Assembly (NCBI RefSeq): GCF_019823065.1
Contig: NZ_CP081966.1
Coordinates: forward strand, 2,387,501 to 2,451,500
DNA length: 64,000 bases
From: Pseudomonas mosselii
Lineage (GTDB): Bacteria; Pseudomonadota; Gammaproteobacteria; Pseudomonadales; Pseudomonadaceae
Direction: 5' to 3'
Shown: in pieces, positions 18,410 through 28,864 of the stretch
Layout of the letters: the number at the start of each line of letters is the position of its first letter
Numbering within the stretch: the first letter of the stretch is position 1
The notes under the pieces: generated by a model
What the model was told of the DNA's origin: nothing
Database searches by the model: none
Seen by the model: the letters and a program-made list of their open reading frames with translations, nothing else
Program-made: the position numbers and the translations under genes

Positions 18410-19162
18410 ATGCCGCGTCCGATCATCCTGCCGCTCGCCGAGAACTACCGCCATGGCGAGCACATCGCGCCGCACTGTCATGACCGCGCCCAGTTGATCC
18501 ACGCGATCAGTGGCGTGGTCACGGTCAGTGCCCGCGAAGGCTGCTGGGTGGTCCCCCCGGGGCGTGGGGTGTGGGTGCCAGCGGCGGTCGAGCACGAGCT
18601 GCGCATGGCCGGCGTCGTGCGCATGCGTACCTTGTTCGTCGAACCCGACGCGCGCCCGGACCTGCCGCGCCAGTGCCAGGTGATCGAGATCTCGCCGCTG
18701 TTGCGCGAGCTGATCATCCGCGCCATGGACATCGCCCCCGACCATCCGGCCCAGGGCCGCGAGGCGCGGATCATGCAACTGATCCTCGACGAACTGCGCG
18801 TGCTGCCGGTATTCGCCCTGCATGTGCCCAGTCCGCATTCGGCGCACCTGCAAGGCCTGTGCGAGGCCCTGCGCCAGGCACTGTCCGAGGACTGGAGCCT
18901 GGCTCGTGCCGCGGCCCACAGCGGCCTCAACCCGCGCACCCTGACCCGTGCCTTCCAGCGCGAGACCGGCCTGAGCCTGGTGCAATGGCTGCGGCGCATG
19001 CGCCTGCTGGCAAGCCTGGATGCCCTGGCGGCCGGGCAGTCGGTGCTGGAGGTGGCGCTGGACCTGGGCTATGACAGCCCCAGTGCCTTCAGCGCGATGT
19101 TCCGCCGCACCCTCGGGGTATCGCCGTCGGTCTACTTCGGCAGGGCCGTGGAGCGCTGGTAG
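18410..19162 (+). CDS. AraC-family regulator with cupin sensor domain
   Basis: A 250-residue regulator. The N-terminal cupin half contains [20 protein letters not shown], with clustered His residues typical of the NimR-like group. The C-terminal half has two helix-turn-helix motifs, ending in the AraC signature [20 protein letters not shown]. It lies downstream of the PACE gene on the same strand, and its last 31 bases overlap the convergent outer-membrane lipoprotein gene. Members of this group often control a neighbouring exporter, so the PACE gene is the nearest candidate target (inference). No strong ribosome binding site was seen. Confidence 0.88.
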   Translation: MPRPIILPLAENYRHGEHIAPHCHDRAQLIHAISGVVTVSAREGCWVVPPGRGVWVPAAVEHELRMAGVVRMRTLFVEPDARPDLPRQCQVIEISPLLRELIIRAMDIAPDHPAQGREARIMQLILDELRVLPVFALHVPSPHSAHLQGLCEALRQALSEDWSLARAAAHSGLNPRTLTRAFQRETGLSLVQWLRRMRLLASLDALAAGQSVLEVALDLGYDSPSAFSAMFRRTLGVSPSVYFGRAVERW

Positions 19163-20562
19163 GCCAGCCCCGGCGTCTCGTCCCAGCCGCCACCCAAGGC
19201 CGTGAACAGGTTCACCTCGGCGAGCAACTGCGCCAGACGGTCGCTGATCAGGCCCTGCTGGGCGCTGAACAGCGAGCGCTGGGCGTCGAGGAAAGTCAGG
19301 CTGCTGTCGATACCGGTGCGGTAGCGGTTCTCGGCCAGGTCGTGGTAGCGCTGGCTGGCTTCGACCAGGTCGCGCTGGGCCCGCAATTGCTGTTGATAGG
19401 TGCTGCGCGCCGCCAGGCCGTCGGCCACTTCCTGGAAGGCGGTCTGGATCGACTTCTCGTAGCGCGCCACCTGCATGTCCTTCTGCAACGTGGCGTAATC
19501 GAGACTGGCACGCAGGCTGCCGGCGTTGAACAGCGGCAGGTTGACCTGCGGCTGGAACAGCCAGGTGCCAGTGCCGGCGTCGAACAGGTCGGCCAGCTCG
19601 CGGCTGCTGCTGCCGGCGTTGGCGGTCAGGCTGATGCTCGGGAAGAACGCTGCCCGCGCCGCGCCGATATTGGCGTTGGCGGCCTGCAGCTGGTACTCGG
19701 CTTGACGGATGTCCGGGCGGCGCTGCAGCAGGTCGGCGGGCAGGCCGGCGGGGACCCTGGCAATCTGTTCGTCGGCCAGCGGCAATGCCGGCAGGTGTTC
19801 GTCGATCTGCGTGCCGACCAGGCGCTGCAACTGGTTGAAGTCCTGGGCGGCCAAGCGGGTGTAGCGCGCCACGGCGGCGCGGGTGCTGTCGACGCGGGTG
19901 GTGGCCTGGATCTGGTCGAGCGCCGACAGCGTGCCGGTGCGGCGTTGACGCTGGGTCAGGCGCAGGCTCTTTTCGTCGGCTTGCAGGGTCTGGCGCGACA
20001 GGGCCAGCAATTCCTGGTCGGCACGCCAGGTCAGATAGGCGCCGGCGACGCTGCTGAGCAGGCTGAGCTCGGCGCCACGCCGGGCCTCGTCGGTGGCCAG
20101 GTAGCTGAGCAGCGCCTGGTCGCTGAGGCTGCGCAATCGACCGAACAGGTCCAGTTCATAGGCGCTGATGCCAACGGTGGCCGATTGCTGGGTGCTGATA
20201 ATGCCTTCGCCGCCGGTGCGCCGCCGTGGCAGGAACTGGCGTGTGCCCTGGGCGTTGGCCGCGATCTTCGGCAGCAGCTCGGCGCGCTGGATGCGGTACT
20301 GGGCGCGGTAGGCCTCGGCGTTGAGCACGGCCACGCGCAGGTCGCGGTTGTTGGCCAGCGCGGTGTCGAGCAACTGGCGCAGCACCGGGTCTTGGAACAC
20401 CCCGCGCCAGTCGCCGGTCAGGTCCGTGGCGGGTGGCCCGCCCCGGTAGGCGACGCCCGTGGGGTACTGCTCGGCGCTGGGCGAAGGTGGGCGCTGGTAG
20501 TCGGGGGCGAGGCTGCAACCGGTCAGAACGAGAGCAAGCAAGGGCAGGGCGATTCGCGGCAT
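19132..20562 (-). CDS. Outer-membrane efflux lipoprotein next to lipopeptide NRPS
   Basis: A 476-residue OprM/NodT-family outer-membrane factor. The signal peptide ends in lipobox LTGC followed by [12 protein letters not shown], which fixes the start at 20562. The second-half signature [20 protein letters not shown] and [14 protein letters not shown] are clear. It starts 16 bp after the LuxR gene, so the two form one operon that diverges from the NRPS. In Pseudomonas cyclic-lipopeptide loci a NodT-like gene commonly sits between the LuxR regulator and the initiating NRPS and serves a MacAB-type exporter. That export role is inferred here, since no adaptor or permease gene is adjacent. Confidence 0.92.
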   Translation of the reverse strand: MPRIALPLLALVLTGCSLAPDYQRPPSPSAEQYPTGVAYRGGPPATDLTGDWRGVFQDPVLRQLLDTALANNRDLRVAVLNAEAYRAQYRIQRAELLPKIAANAQGTRQFLPRRRTGGEGIISTQQSATVGISAYELDLFGRLRSLSDQALLSYLATDEARRGAELSLLSSVAGAYLTWRADQELLALSRQTLQADEKSLRLTQRQRRTGTLSALDQIQATTRVDSTRAAVARYTRLAAQDFNQLQRLVGTQIDEHLPALPLADEQIARVPAGLPADLLQRRPDIRQAEYQLQAANANIGAARAAFFPSISLTANAGSSSRELADLFDAGTGTWLFQPQVNLPLFNAGSLRASLDYATLQKDMQVARYEKSIQTAFQEVADGLAARSTYQQQLRAQRDLVEASQRYHDLAENRYRTGIDSSLTFLDAQRSLFSAQQGLISDRLAQLLAEVNLFTALGGGWDETPGLAYQRSTALPK

Positions 20563-20578
20563 GACAGGGTCTCTGGGG

Positions 20579-21331
20579 TCAGGTGCCGGCCATCCAGCGG
20601 GCCAGGCCATGGCGCCCGCTGACGCCGAGCTTGGCGGTGGCGCGTTTCAGGTAGGTCTCGATCGAGCTGTTCTTCACATTCAAGCGCTGGGCCATCTGCG
20701 GCACGGTGGCTCCGGTGAGCAGGCCGATGCACACTTCCTGCTCGCGGGTGGACAGGCGGATTGCCTCCTGCTCCAGGCGCTCGGTGAAGACCTGGCGCAG
20801 CGAGCCGGCCTCATCCGCCTGCACGCTGCCCGGACGACGCTGGGCCGTCTGCAGGAACAGCTGGGCATGGTGCTCGACCAGTGGCAGCAGGGTGTCGGAC
20901 AGGCGCTTGAGCAGCGACAGTTCGGCCAGGGAGAACATCCGCTCGCTGCGCTGGCGATGGCAGCAGATGACCCAGCGCCGGTCGCCGCTGCGCGACACCA
21001 GGTTGCACTGGTGCACGGGGGCGTTTATCTGGATCAGCAAGGGGTCTTCCATGCGCATGATGCTTTGCAGCAGGGGATGGCGCAGCTGCGCTTGCGCGGG
21101 CGTCGCCTCGGGCAGGCCGGCGCTGCCCAGCACCTTGACCTGGCGGATGTTGGCCTGGTCGCTGTCAAGGGTCCACTCGCTGAGGTCGAGCCGATGGATC
21201 GGCACCTGGTCGTCGATCAGCTGGAACATCTGTTCGGCGAAGGTGGCATCGCCGGTGCTGGCAACCAGTGCCCCCAATTGCAGGTACAGGTGCGGGTCGT
21301 GGCGGTGTTCGAGGCTGTCGATCAGCTTCAT
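20579..21331 (-). CDS. LuxR-family regulator of the NRPS locus
   Basis: A 250-residue regulator with an unassigned N-terminal half ([20 protein letters not shown]) and a C-terminal LuxR helix-turn-helix, [20 protein letters not shown] followed by [20 protein letters not shown]. The start at 21331 is preceded by AGGA at good spacing. There is no recognisable autoinducer-binding or receiver domain, which fits the PsoR/EtlR-like solo regulators beside Pseudomonas lipopeptide genes. It is divergent from the NRPS across 418 bp containing TTGTCGGACAA-type palindromes, plausible binding sites. It is co-transcribed with the outer-membrane lipoprotein. Confidence 0.9.
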   Translation of the reverse strand: MKLIDSLEHRHDPHLYLQLGALVASTGDATFAEQMFQLIDDQVPIHRLDLSEWTLDSDQANIRQVKVLGSAGLPEATPAQAQLRHPLLQSIMRMEDPLLIQINAPVHQCNLVSRSGDRRWVICCHRQRSERMFSLAELSLLKRLSDTLLPLVEHHAQLFLQTAQRRPGSVQADEAGSLRQVFTERLEQEAIRLSTREQEVCIGLLTGATVPQMAQRLNVKNSSIETYLKRATAKLGVSGRHGLARWMAGT

Positions 21332-21464
21332 GTCGTCGTCTTCCTTGATCCGGTAACGCGGTGGGTCTCGCGGTCGAGTCCTCTCTGTGGTGGGGCTTGG
21401 CGCTATTGAATAGCAGGCTCCGAGCCTGCGTCTGTAGCGGAAAGCGGGGACAGGAAATGTCAAA

Positions 21465-21476
21465 TTATCCGACAAG
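21465..21476. promoter_or_regulatory. Degenerate TTGTCGGACAA-like box
   Basis: TTATCCGACAAG; its reverse complement CTTGTCGGATAA differs by one base from the palindrome core found 56 bp downstream. The adjacent GTCGG also makes a CCGAC/GTCGG inverted repeat. Possibly a second regulator half of the NRPS control region. Confidence 0.4.
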
Positions 21477-21510
21477 AAAAGTCGGTATTTCCGTGGGTTC
21501 ATGCAGTCTT

Positions 21511-21533
21511 AATTGACGGATTGTCGGACAATT
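21511..21533. promoter_or_regulatory. Palindromic operator candidate upstream of NRPS
   Basis: ATTGTCGGACAAT (21520-21532) is a perfect 13-bp palindrome about a central G, nested in a longer imperfect AATT...AATT dyad from 21511 to 21533. Its position between the divergent LuxR and NRPS genes makes it a good LuxR-type site candidate. The same core recurs at 40324-40334. Confidence 0.5.
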
Positions 21534-21749
21534 GGCGCCAGAAACCGGCCAGATCGCCGGCGATTGCCCCGTCGGTTGGCGGGGGTAGGCAGGTACCGGC
21601 TGCCGACTATCGTCAATTTCCTACAAAAGTTTCAGCGGACTTAGGCGGAGCAATAAGGGACTGGCCAATGTCCGGGTTTGGGGGGCCATACAGGGCGCGG
21701 GGTGGGTGCTTGAATCCGCGGACGATCCCGTTTCAAGGAAGACCCGCCC

Positions 21750-24700
21750 ATGCCTGTCGCCGATAGCTTCCCCCTGACCTGCGCCCAGCGCGACATCTGG
21801 CTGGACCAGATCAGCCACGGTGACTCGCCGCTCTACAACGTCGGTGGGTATCTGGCATTCGACGGCGCCGTGAACAGTGGTCTGCTGCGGCGCGCGCTGG
21901 CGCATCTGGTCGCGCTCCACGACGGGTTGCGCACGGTGCTGGTGCGCGAGGCGGGGGACGATGGCATCGCTCGCCAGCGCTTTGTGGCCGGTTTGCAGGT
22001 GCCGCTGGACGAGCACGACCTGCGCGGGCAGGCCGAGCCGTTCGCCGCTGCGCAGCGTCTGGCCAAGACCTTGCTGCAACAGCCCTTCGCCCTTGAAACC
22101 GGACCGTTGCTGCGCATGGCATTGCTGCATGTGGATGCCGGGCGCAGCCTGCTGATGTTGCAGGCCCATCACCTGATCCTCGACGGCTGGGGCCTGGAGC
22201 AGTTGCTCCACCAGCTGGGCCAGTACTACGGTGTGCTTGAGCAGGGCCTGGCACTGCCGGACACGGCCCCGTCCTACCGAACATTCATCGAGGATGACCT
22301 GGCCTACCAGGGATCGGCCCGTCAGCAGCGCGATCTTGCCTATTGGCTAGGCCGTTACCCACAACTACCGGATGCGCTGCTGCAGCCCAAGGAACAGGGC
22401 CTGCCGCCAGGCGCCACGCCCAGCCATGCGCTGGAGCGCAGTTTCGACGGCGACCTGCTGGCGCGCATGCGGCAGCTGGCCGACGAGCTGCAGGGATCGG
22501 TCGCCCATGTGCTGCTGGCGGCCTTGCACGTGTGCTGTGCCCGGGCCTGGCAGCGGGACGACTGGGTCGTCGGCCTGCCGGTGCGTAACCGTGGCAATGC
22601 GCGGGCCAAGGCGACCCTGGGCATGTTCGTCCAGGTCAATGCCTTGCGCATGGACTTCGGTCGGCAGTTGAGCTTCGCCGAACTGGTGCGCGGTATCGGC
22701 GATGCCCTGCGGCGCGACCTGCGTCACCAGCGCCTGCCGCTCAGCGAGCTCAACCGGGTGCTGGGGCTATCCCGGGAGGCCCGTGGGCAATTGTTCGAGA
22801 TCACCGTGTCCTACGAGGAAGAGGGCCACGACCTGCGCTATGGCAGCCTCGGCGCCCACAGCGTGAAGGTATGCAACGATCACGAGCCGACGCCGCTGTC
22901 GATCTACCTGCGCAGCAACCCGCACAATGGCAAGGCCTGGCTGCACCTGGTACATAACCAGGCCTGGCTGGCCCCCGAAGAGGTCGAGGTGTTCACTGCG
23001 CGCCTGCTGCATGTGCTGGCCCAGGGGCTGGCGCGGCCGCAGGCGGGCATCGACGACTACGACCTGCTGTTGCCTGACGAGCAGCAGCGCCTGCGCCTGT
23101 GGAATGCCACCGCCAGCGCAGCCCAAGGCCCGGCCCTGATCCATCGGCGCATCGAGGCCCAGGCCGCGCTGCGCGCCGAGGCGACGGCCGCCGTGCACGA
23201 GGGGCGCCACCTGAGTTATGCCGAGCTGAACAACCGCGCCAACCAGCTGGCCACTCAACTGCTGGCCCTGGGCGTGGTGCCGGAGCAACGGGTGGCCGTG
23301 GTCGCCCGCCGCGGCCTGGACACCCTGGTCGGCCTGCTGGCGGTGCTCAAGGCCGGCGCCGCCTATGTGCCGATCGATCCGGCGCACCCGGGCGAGCGCC
23401 TGCGCTACCTGCTCGACGATTGTGCGCCGAAGGTGGTGCTGACCCAGTCCGGCCTGCGCGAGCGTCTGCCAGCCATCGAGGTGGCGGTGATCGAACTGGA
23501 CCGCCTGCCACTGCCCGCGACGGCGTTCGCCGACCTCGAGGTGCCGGGGCTGTCGGGTTCTAGCCTGGTCTATGTGATCTACACCTCCGGCTCGACCGGT
23601 CAGCCCAAGGGCGTGATGATCGAGCACCGCATGCTCGCCAACCTGGTCGACTGGCACTGCGAAGCCTTCGATCTCCACCCTGGCAGCGCAACCTCCAGCC
23701 TGGCCGGTTTCGGCTTCGATGCCATGGCCTGGGAGATCTGGCCGGCTTTGTGCGCTGGCGCCACCCTGCACCTGGCACCGGTGGGCGAGGGCGGCGAGGA
23801 CATCGACGCGCTGCTGCGCTGGTGGCGCGCCCAGCCGCTGCAGGTCAGCTTCCTGCCCACGCCGGTGGCCGAGCACGCCTTCGCCCAGGGCGCGCCACAT
23901 CCGACTCTGCGCACCTTGCTGGTCGGTGGCGATCGCCTGCGCCGGCTGGCCCGAGAGCGTGGCTGCCAGATCATCAATAACTACGGGCCGACCGAGGCCA
24001 CGGTAGTGGCCAGCGCGGGCGAGGTGCGCCCGGGCCAGGTGCTGCACATTGGCGCGCCGGTGGCCAACACCCGGCTGTACGTGCTCGATGCCCAGGGACG
24101 GCAACTGCCGATAGGTGCTGTCGGTGAGCTGCACATCGGCGGCGCGGGAGTCGCCCGCGGCTATCTGAACCGCCCCGAACTGACTGCCGAGCGCTTCCTC
24201 GACGACCCGTTCACCCTGCAGCATGGCGCCCGGATGTACCGCACGGGTGACCTGGTGCGCTGGTTGCCCGACGGTACCCTGGAGTACCTTGGGCGTAGCG
24301 ACGACCAAGTGAAGATACGCGGCGTACGGGTCGAACTGGGCGAGATCGAGAGCGCGCTGGCCAGTCATCCAGCCGTGCGCGAGGCGCTGGTGCTGCTGCG
24401 CGACGGCCAACTGGTGGCCTGGTACCTTGGCGTACAGCCGTCGACCCCGTTGCAGTTGCACGAACACCTGCGCAGCCGCCTGCCGGCCGCCTTGCTGCCG
24501 AGCGCTTATGTGGCGATGGCGGCCTGGCCGTTGACCGCCAACGGCAAGCTTGACCGCCGCGCGTTGCCCGCGCCGGGCAACGAGGCCACGGTACGGCGCG
24601 CCCACGAGCCGCCCCGAGGCGAGCTTGAACAGCGCCTGGCCGCGCTGTGGGCCGAGTTGCTGGAGGTGGAGCAGGTCGGACGGCACGATCATTTCTTTGA

Positions 24701-27700
24701 ACTGGGCGGTCATTCGCTGCTGGCGGTGCGCTTGATCGAGCGCATGCGTCAGGCGGGGTTGCAGGTCGATGCCCAGGTCCTCTTTGGCCAACCGACCCTG
24801 GCGAGCCTGGCCGCGTCGCTTGACGGCGCCCCTGTGCACTCGGTGGCGGCCAATCGCGTGGCCCCGGGTTGCCAGCGGATCACCCCAGAAATGCTGGCCC
24901 TGACCCACCTCGACCAGGCCGACATCGACCGCATCGTCGACAGGGTGCCGGGCGGGGCGGCCAATGTGCAGGAAATCTACCCGCTGGCACCGCTGCAGGA
25001 GGGGCTGCTGTATCACCACCTCACCGAAGACCGTGACCCGTACCAGCAACAGGCGCTGTTCGCCTTCGCCAGCCAGGCTGCGCTGGAGGCGTTCAACCGC
25101 GCCTTGGCCGGGGTCATCGAGCGTCACGACATCCTGCGTACCAGCCTGGCTTGGGAAGGCTTGGCGCAGCCGCAGCAAGTGGTGTGGCGCCAGGCCTGGT
25201 TGCCGTTGAGGGTGCTTGCGTCCGGTCCGGGCGACGCGGCCACCCGGCTGCGCGAAGAGGGACTGCGGCTGGACCTGCGTCAGGCGCCGATGATGGCTCT
25301 GGCCTGCGTCGAGGACAGCGCGCGGCAGCGCTGGCTGGGGCTGCTGCACTTCCACCATCTGGTCAACGACGCCGTATCGGTGAAGGTGCTGCTGGCCGAA
25401 CTGGCGGTACTGATGGCGAACGAAGGGCATACATTGCCCAGGCCGGTGCCCTACCGCAATTACGTTGCCATGAGCCGCGACGAGGCTCGGCAGGCGGGCC
25501 ATGAAGTGTTCCTGCGCGAAGCACTGGCCGGGGTGGAGGCGCCGCCGAGGCTGGCCGGCATGGGCGAGGGGATCCAGACCCGTGTCGAGACCTGCGTCCT
25601 GACCGTTCCTGAGGACCTGGCCCTGGCCCTGCGCCAGCGCGTGCGCCAATACGACGTCGGCCTCGGTAGCCTGATGCACCTGGCCTGGGCCCAGGTGCTG
25701 GGAGCCTTGGGTGGTCGCGACGAGGTGGTGTTCGGCACCGTGCTGCTGGGGCGGGTGATGGCGGGCGAGGGCGCCGACCGGGCATTGGGCATGTTCATCA
25801 ACAGCCTGCCGCTGCGGGTGTCGCTGGCGGGTCGCGACGTGGGCCAGGCGCTGGTCGGAATCCACGGCCAGCTGGCGGCGCTGCTCAGGCACGAGGACGC
25901 GCCGCTGGTGCTGGCCCAGCGCTGCAGTGGCCTGCCCGCCGGCGTGGCACTGTTCGACAGCCTGCTCAACTACCGGCATGGCGCCGCGCACGACGCCGAA
26001 GCGTTGCCCGGGGTGACCCTGCTCGATGCCAGCGAGGTGCACAGTCACGCCCTGGTGTTGACCGTGGACGAGCAGGGCGACAGCCTGCGCCTGAGTGTGC
26101 GGGCACCTTGCGAGTTGGGTGCCGGACGGGTGCTAGGGTTCGTTTCCTGCGCCCTGCAGGCGCTGGCTGCCGCCCTGCTCAGCGAAGCCCCGGTGGCGCT
26201 CGAGGCGCTGCCGACCCTGCCGGAAACGGAGCGTGTGTATCTGCTGGAAACCCTCAACAGCACCGAGGTTGCGCTGGATCCCGCGTATCCGCACCTGCCG
26301 GCGCTGTTCGCCGCTCAGGTGCGACGCACGCCGGATGCCGTGGCGCTGCAGAGTGAAGACGCGCAGCTCACCTACCGCGAGCTCGACGCCCAGGCCAATC
26401 GCCTGGCCCATCACTTGATCGGCCTTGGCGTGCGGCCCGACAGCCGGGTAGCGGTGTGCCTGGAGCGGGGCGCCTCGCTGATCGTCGGCCTGCTCGGCGT
26501 GCTCAAGGCCGGTGGCGCCTATGTGCCGCTGGACCCCGGCTACCCCGACGAACGCCTGCACTACATGCTGGCCGACAGCGCGCCCCTGGCACTGCTGGTG
26601 CACGGAGCCACCCGTGGCCTGTTCGAGGGTCAGTCGACATCGCTGGTGGATCTGGATCACGGTGACTGGCAGGTGCACGGCGACCCTGCGCCGGAGCTGC
26701 CGGAACTGGGTGGCGGGCACCTGGCCTATGTCATGTACACCTCGGGCTCGACTGGCACGCCGAAAGGGGTGATGGTCGAGCACCGCGGGCTGTGCAACCT
26801 GATGCGCTGGGGCAGCGACCTGTGCCCGCCGCGGGCCGACGACGCGCTGCTGCAGCGGGCGCCGTTCAGCTTCGACGGTTCGGTGTGGGAGTTGTTCTGG
26901 CCACTGTGCGCGGGCTTGCGCCTGGTGCTGGCCCGCCCCGACGGTCACCGCGATCCGGCTTACCTGGTGCAGCTTGTCCAGTCGCGCAGGGTGACCACCG
27001 TCAAGTTCGTTCCGGCCCTGCTGCAAGCGTTTCTCGACACCCCGGGCGTGGAGCGTTGCAGCAGCCTGCGCGATGTCTTCTGTGGTGGCGGCGAGCTGAC
27101 GCTGGCGCTGGCGCAACGGGTGCGCCAGGCCTTGCCCCAGGTGCGCTTGCACAATGTCTATGGCCCCACCGAAGCTACCGTGGACAGCACCGCCTGGACC
27201 TTGGAGCCGCAGCAGCCGTTGCCCGTCGCCCCCCCGCCGATCGGGCGGGCGATCGGCAACACGCGTCTGTACGTGCTCGATGCCCATGACCGTCCGGTGC
27301 CTGTGGGTTGTGCCGGCGAACTGCACATCGGCGGCATCGGTGTGGCCCGCGGCTACCTGGGCTTGCCGGCGTTGCAGGCCGAGCGCTTCATCGCCAGTCC
27401 GTTCGTGGCCGGCGACCGCCTGTACCGAACCGGCGACCTGGTGCGCTATCGCGCCGATGGTGAGCTGGAGTTTCTCGGTCGCAACGACTTCCAGGTCAAG
27501 CTCAACGGCCTGCGCATCGAGCCGGGCGAGATCGAGGCGCTGTTGGCGGCTCATCCGGACCTTGGCCAGGTGGTGGTGCTGGTTCGCGAGGAGCGCCTGG
27601 TGGCTTATGCCAGCTGTCGCGACGGCCATGGCGCGCCGACGCTGGAAGCGCTGCGTGCCTACCTGCTGGCGCGACTGCCGGCCTACATGGTGCCCTCGGC

Positions 27701-28088
27701 CTATGTGCTGCTGGCCGAGTTGCCGCTGAGCCCCAATGGCAAGGTCGATCGCCGCGCTTTGCCGGCGCCGGGCGTGGAGGCGGTGATCAGTCGGGCCTAT
27801 GAGGCGCCCCGTGACGAGCTGGAGCATACGCTGGCGCAGATCTGGACCGAAGTGCTGAAGATCGAGCAGGTCGGCCGCGACGACAACTTCTTCGAGCTGG
27901 GTGGGCACTCGCTGTTGGCGGTCAGCCTGGTGGCGCGCATGCGCCAGGCCGGGCTGCATGCCGATGCGCGCCTGTTGTTCAGTCAGCCGACCTTGGCGGG
28001 CCTGGCGGCCAACACGCGCCGCGGGCAGGAACAGGTGGCGATTGCGCAGACCACGATTCCAGCGCTCAAGGGCAGGCGGCGGATCTGA
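21750..28088 (+). CDS. xtlA: Bimodular NRPS, lipopeptide initiation (Leu-Glx)
   Basis: A 2112-residue synthetase of order C-A-T-C-A-T. C1 (residues 1-440, HHLILDG at 140-146) looks like a lipo-initiating starter domain. A1 core YTSGSTGQPKG is near 611, and its specificity residues read by eye are D-A-W-F-L-G-N-V-V, the leucine code. T1 has LGGHS near 988. C2 has HHLVNDA near 1202. A2 core YTSGSTGTPKG is near 1664, with code read as D-G-W-F-F-G-V-V-D, which resembles acidic/Glx codes. T2 has LGGHS near 2051. There is no thioesterase. This fits XtlA/EtlA, the Leu-Glu initiating enzymes of xantholysin and entolysin, whose partner NRPSs lie elsewhere in the genome; the symbol is assigned by that analogy. 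Confidence 0.85.
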   Translation: MPVADSFPLTCAQRDIWLDQISHGDSPLYNVGGYLAFDGAVNSGLLRRALAHLVALHDGLRTVLVREAGDDGIARQRFVAGLQVPLDEHDLRGQAEPFAAAQRLAKTLLQQPFALETGPLLRMALLHVDAGRSLLMLQAHHLILDGWGLEQLLHQLGQYYGVLEQGLALPDTAPSYRTFIEDDLAYQGSARQQRDLAYWLGRYPQLPDALLQPKEQGLPPGATPSHALERSFDGDLLARMRQLADELQGSVAHVLLAALHVCCARAWQRDDWVVGLPVRNRGNARAKATLGMFVQVNALRMDFGRQLSFAELVRGIGDALRRDLRHQRLPLSELNRVLGLSREARGQLFEITVSYEEEGHDLRYGSLGAHSVKVCNDHEPTPLSIYLRSNPHNGKAWLHLVHNQAWLAPEEVEVFTARLLHVLAQGLARPQAGIDDYDLLLPDEQQRLRLWNATASAAQGPALIHRRIEAQAALRAEATAAVHEGRHLSYAELNNRANQLATQLLALGVVPEQRVAVVARRGLDTLVGLLAVLKAGAAYVPIDPAHPGERLRYLLDDCAPKVVLTQSGLRERLPAIEVAVIELDRLPLPATAFADLEVPGLSGSSLVYVIYTSGSTGQPKGVMIEHRMLANLVDWHCEAFDLHPGSATSSLAGFGFDAMAWEIWPALCAGATLHLAPVGEGGEDIDALLRWWRAQPLQVSFLPTPVAEHAFAQGAPHPTLRTLLVGGDRLRRLARERGCQIINNYGPTEATVVASAGEVRPGQVLHIGAPVANTRLYVLDAQGRQLPIGAVGELHIGGAGVARGYLNRPELTAERFLDDPFTLQHGARMYRTGDLVRWLPDGTLEYLGRSDDQVKIRGVRVELGEIESALASHPAVREALVLLRDGQLVAWYLGVQPSTPLQLHEHLRSRLPAALLPSAYVAMAAWPLTANGKLDRRALPAPGNEATVRRAHEPPRGELEQRLAALWAELLEVEQVGRHDHFFELGGHSLLAVRLIERMRQAGLQVDAQVLFGQPTLASLAASLDGAPVHSVAANRVAPGCQRITPEMLALTHLDQADIDRIVDRVPGGAANVQEIYPLAPLQEGLLYHHLTEDRDPYQQQALFAFASQAALEAFNRALAGVIERHDILRTSLAWEGLAQPQQVVWRQAWLPLRVLASGPGDAATRLREEGLRLDLRQAPMMALACVEDSARQRWLGLLHFHHLVNDAVSVKVLLAELAVLMANEGHTLPRPVPYRNYVAMSRDEARQAGHEVFLREALAGVEAPPRLAGMGEGIQTRVETCVLTVPEDLALALRQRVRQYDVGLGSLMHLAWAQVLGALGGRDEVVFGTVLLGRVMAGEGADRALGMFINSLPLRVSLAGRDVGQALVGIHGQLAALLRHEDAPLVLAQRCSGLPAGVALFDSLLNYRHGAAHDAEALPGVTLLDASEVHSHALVLTVDEQGDSLRLSVRAPCELGAGRVLGFVSCALQALAAALLSEAPVALEALPTLPETERVYLLETLNSTEVALDPAYPHLPALFAAQVRRTPDAVALQSEDAQLTYRELDAQANRLAHHLIGLGVRPDSRVAVCLERGASLIVGLLGVLKAGGAYVPLDPGYPDERLHYMLADSAPLALLVHGATRGLFEGQSTSLVDLDHGDWQVHGDPAPELPELGGGHLAYVMYTSGSTGTPKGVMVEHRGLCNLMRWGSDLCPPRADDALLQRAPFSFDGSVWELFWPLCAGLRLVLARPDGHRDPAYLVQLVQSRRVTTVKFVPALLQAFLDTPGVERCSSLRDVFCGGGELTLALAQRVRQALPQVRLHNVYGPTEATVDSTAWTLEPQQPLPVAPPPIGRAIGNTRLYVLDAHDRPVPVGCAGELHIGGIGVARGYLGLPALQAERFIASPFVAGDRLYRTGDLVRYRADGELEFLGRNDFQVKLNGLRIEPGEIEALLAAHPDLGQVVVLVREERLVAYASCRDGHGAPTLEALRAYLLARLPAYMVPSAYVLLAELPLSPNGKVDRRALPAPGVEAVISRAYEAPRDELEHTLAQIWTEVLKIEQVGRDDNFFELGGHSLLAVSLVARMRQAGLHADARLLFSQPTLAGLAANTRRGQEQVAIAQTTIPALKGRRRI

Positions 28089-28101
28089 CCGGTTGGGGCC
28101 G

Positions 28102-28746
28102 CTACTTCGGCGAAATGCGATAGACGCAGCGCCGATCCCCTGAAATCAGGTGTTCGCAACGCTCCACCAGCCCCTGCTCGCCGATCGCCGCCTGGAATAC
28201 CTGCAGCTCGCTGCGGCAGAACCCCTGGCAGCGGGTGGCGGCGATGCAGATCGGGCAGTGGTTCTCGACGATCAGCCAGTCGTTGCCGTCGGCCTGCATT
28301 TCGGCCATGTAGCCGGCGCGCTCACGCAGCTGCACGAGGATGCGCACCTTGTCCTCCAGGCTTTGGCCATCGGCGCAGGCCTGCTGGTACTCACGGCTGT
28401 TGCTGTCTTCCATGCGGCTGATCAGGCGGTCGACCCCGTCGCTGCCGAACACCTGCTCGACGCTCTCGATCAGTTGCAGGGTCAGCACGCTGTGGGAGTC
28501 GGGGAAGCGGCGCTGGGCCGTGGCGGTCAGTGCCCATTTCTGCGAAGGGCGCCCGGCGCCCTTGGCCGGCACGCTGATGCCGCTGACCAGGTCGGCCGCC
28601 TGCAGTTTCTGCACTTGCTGGCGAGTGGCTTCGAAGGTGATGGCGAGCAGCTGGGCCAGGTCGGCGGTCTTGAGCGGCCCGCGGGTCTTGAGCAGGAACA
28701 GGATGCGGTCGGCGGTGCAGTTGGTATCAACGGTGGTCGAGGTCAT
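28102..28746 (-). CDS. Winged-helix regulator with cysteine cluster (SufR/DeoR-like)
   Basis: A 214-residue regulator. An N-terminal winged helix (RILFLLKTRGPLKTADLAQL) is followed by a GRPSQKWALT wing and a dimerising helix. Near the C-terminus the motif HCPICIAATRCQGFCRSEL supplies four cysteines, as in SufR-like regulators that hold an iron-sulfur cluster. The ATG at 28746 gives a normal length, but no good ribosome binding site precedes it; an upstream in-frame ATG at 28854 is possible. It is divergent from the psd operon across a gap containing a 27-bp near-palindrome, so it may sense redox or iron state and control the operon. That role is inference. Confidence 0.75.
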   Translation of the reverse strand: MTSTTVDTNCTADRILFLLKTRGPLKTADLAQLLAITFEATRQQVQKLQAADLVSGISVPAKGAGRPSQKWALTATAQRRFPDSHSVLTLQLIESVEQVFGSDGVDRLISRMEDSNSREYQQACADGQSLEDKVRILVQLRERAGYMAEMQADGNDWLIVENHCPICIAATRCQGFCRSELQVFQAAIGEQGLVERCEHLISGDRRCVYRISPK

Positions 28747-28864
28747 GGAGCGCTGGAAACCGGGCGTGAATGAACGGATCGGGCACTCTCCTGGGCCATC
28801 CTTTGCGCAGGCAAGTGGGCGAAGGATAGCCCGGATTCGTGGTGATTTGTGCAAGAAGAACGAT

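Larger units (their letters stand above)
21332..21749. promoter_or_regulatory. LuxR/NRPS divergent control region
   Basis: A 418-bp gap without a supported gene. It is relatively AT-rich at 21455-21535 and holds two related inverted-repeat boxes (listed separately). The NRPS ribosome binding site is AAGGAAG at 21735-21741; the CAAGGA core resembles a weak RsmA/CsrA target but lacks the flanking consensus. Confidence 0.6.

Noticed and set aside
22767..26048. 1093-residue open frame on the minus strand
   Set aside because: Antisense to the NRPS core motifs; repetitive His/Gln/Arg composition without domains.
21750..28088. Truncated or broken NRPS because no thioesterase is present
   Set aside because: The frame is intact to a complete final carrier domain, and two-module TE-less starters are normal for split lipopeptide systems.
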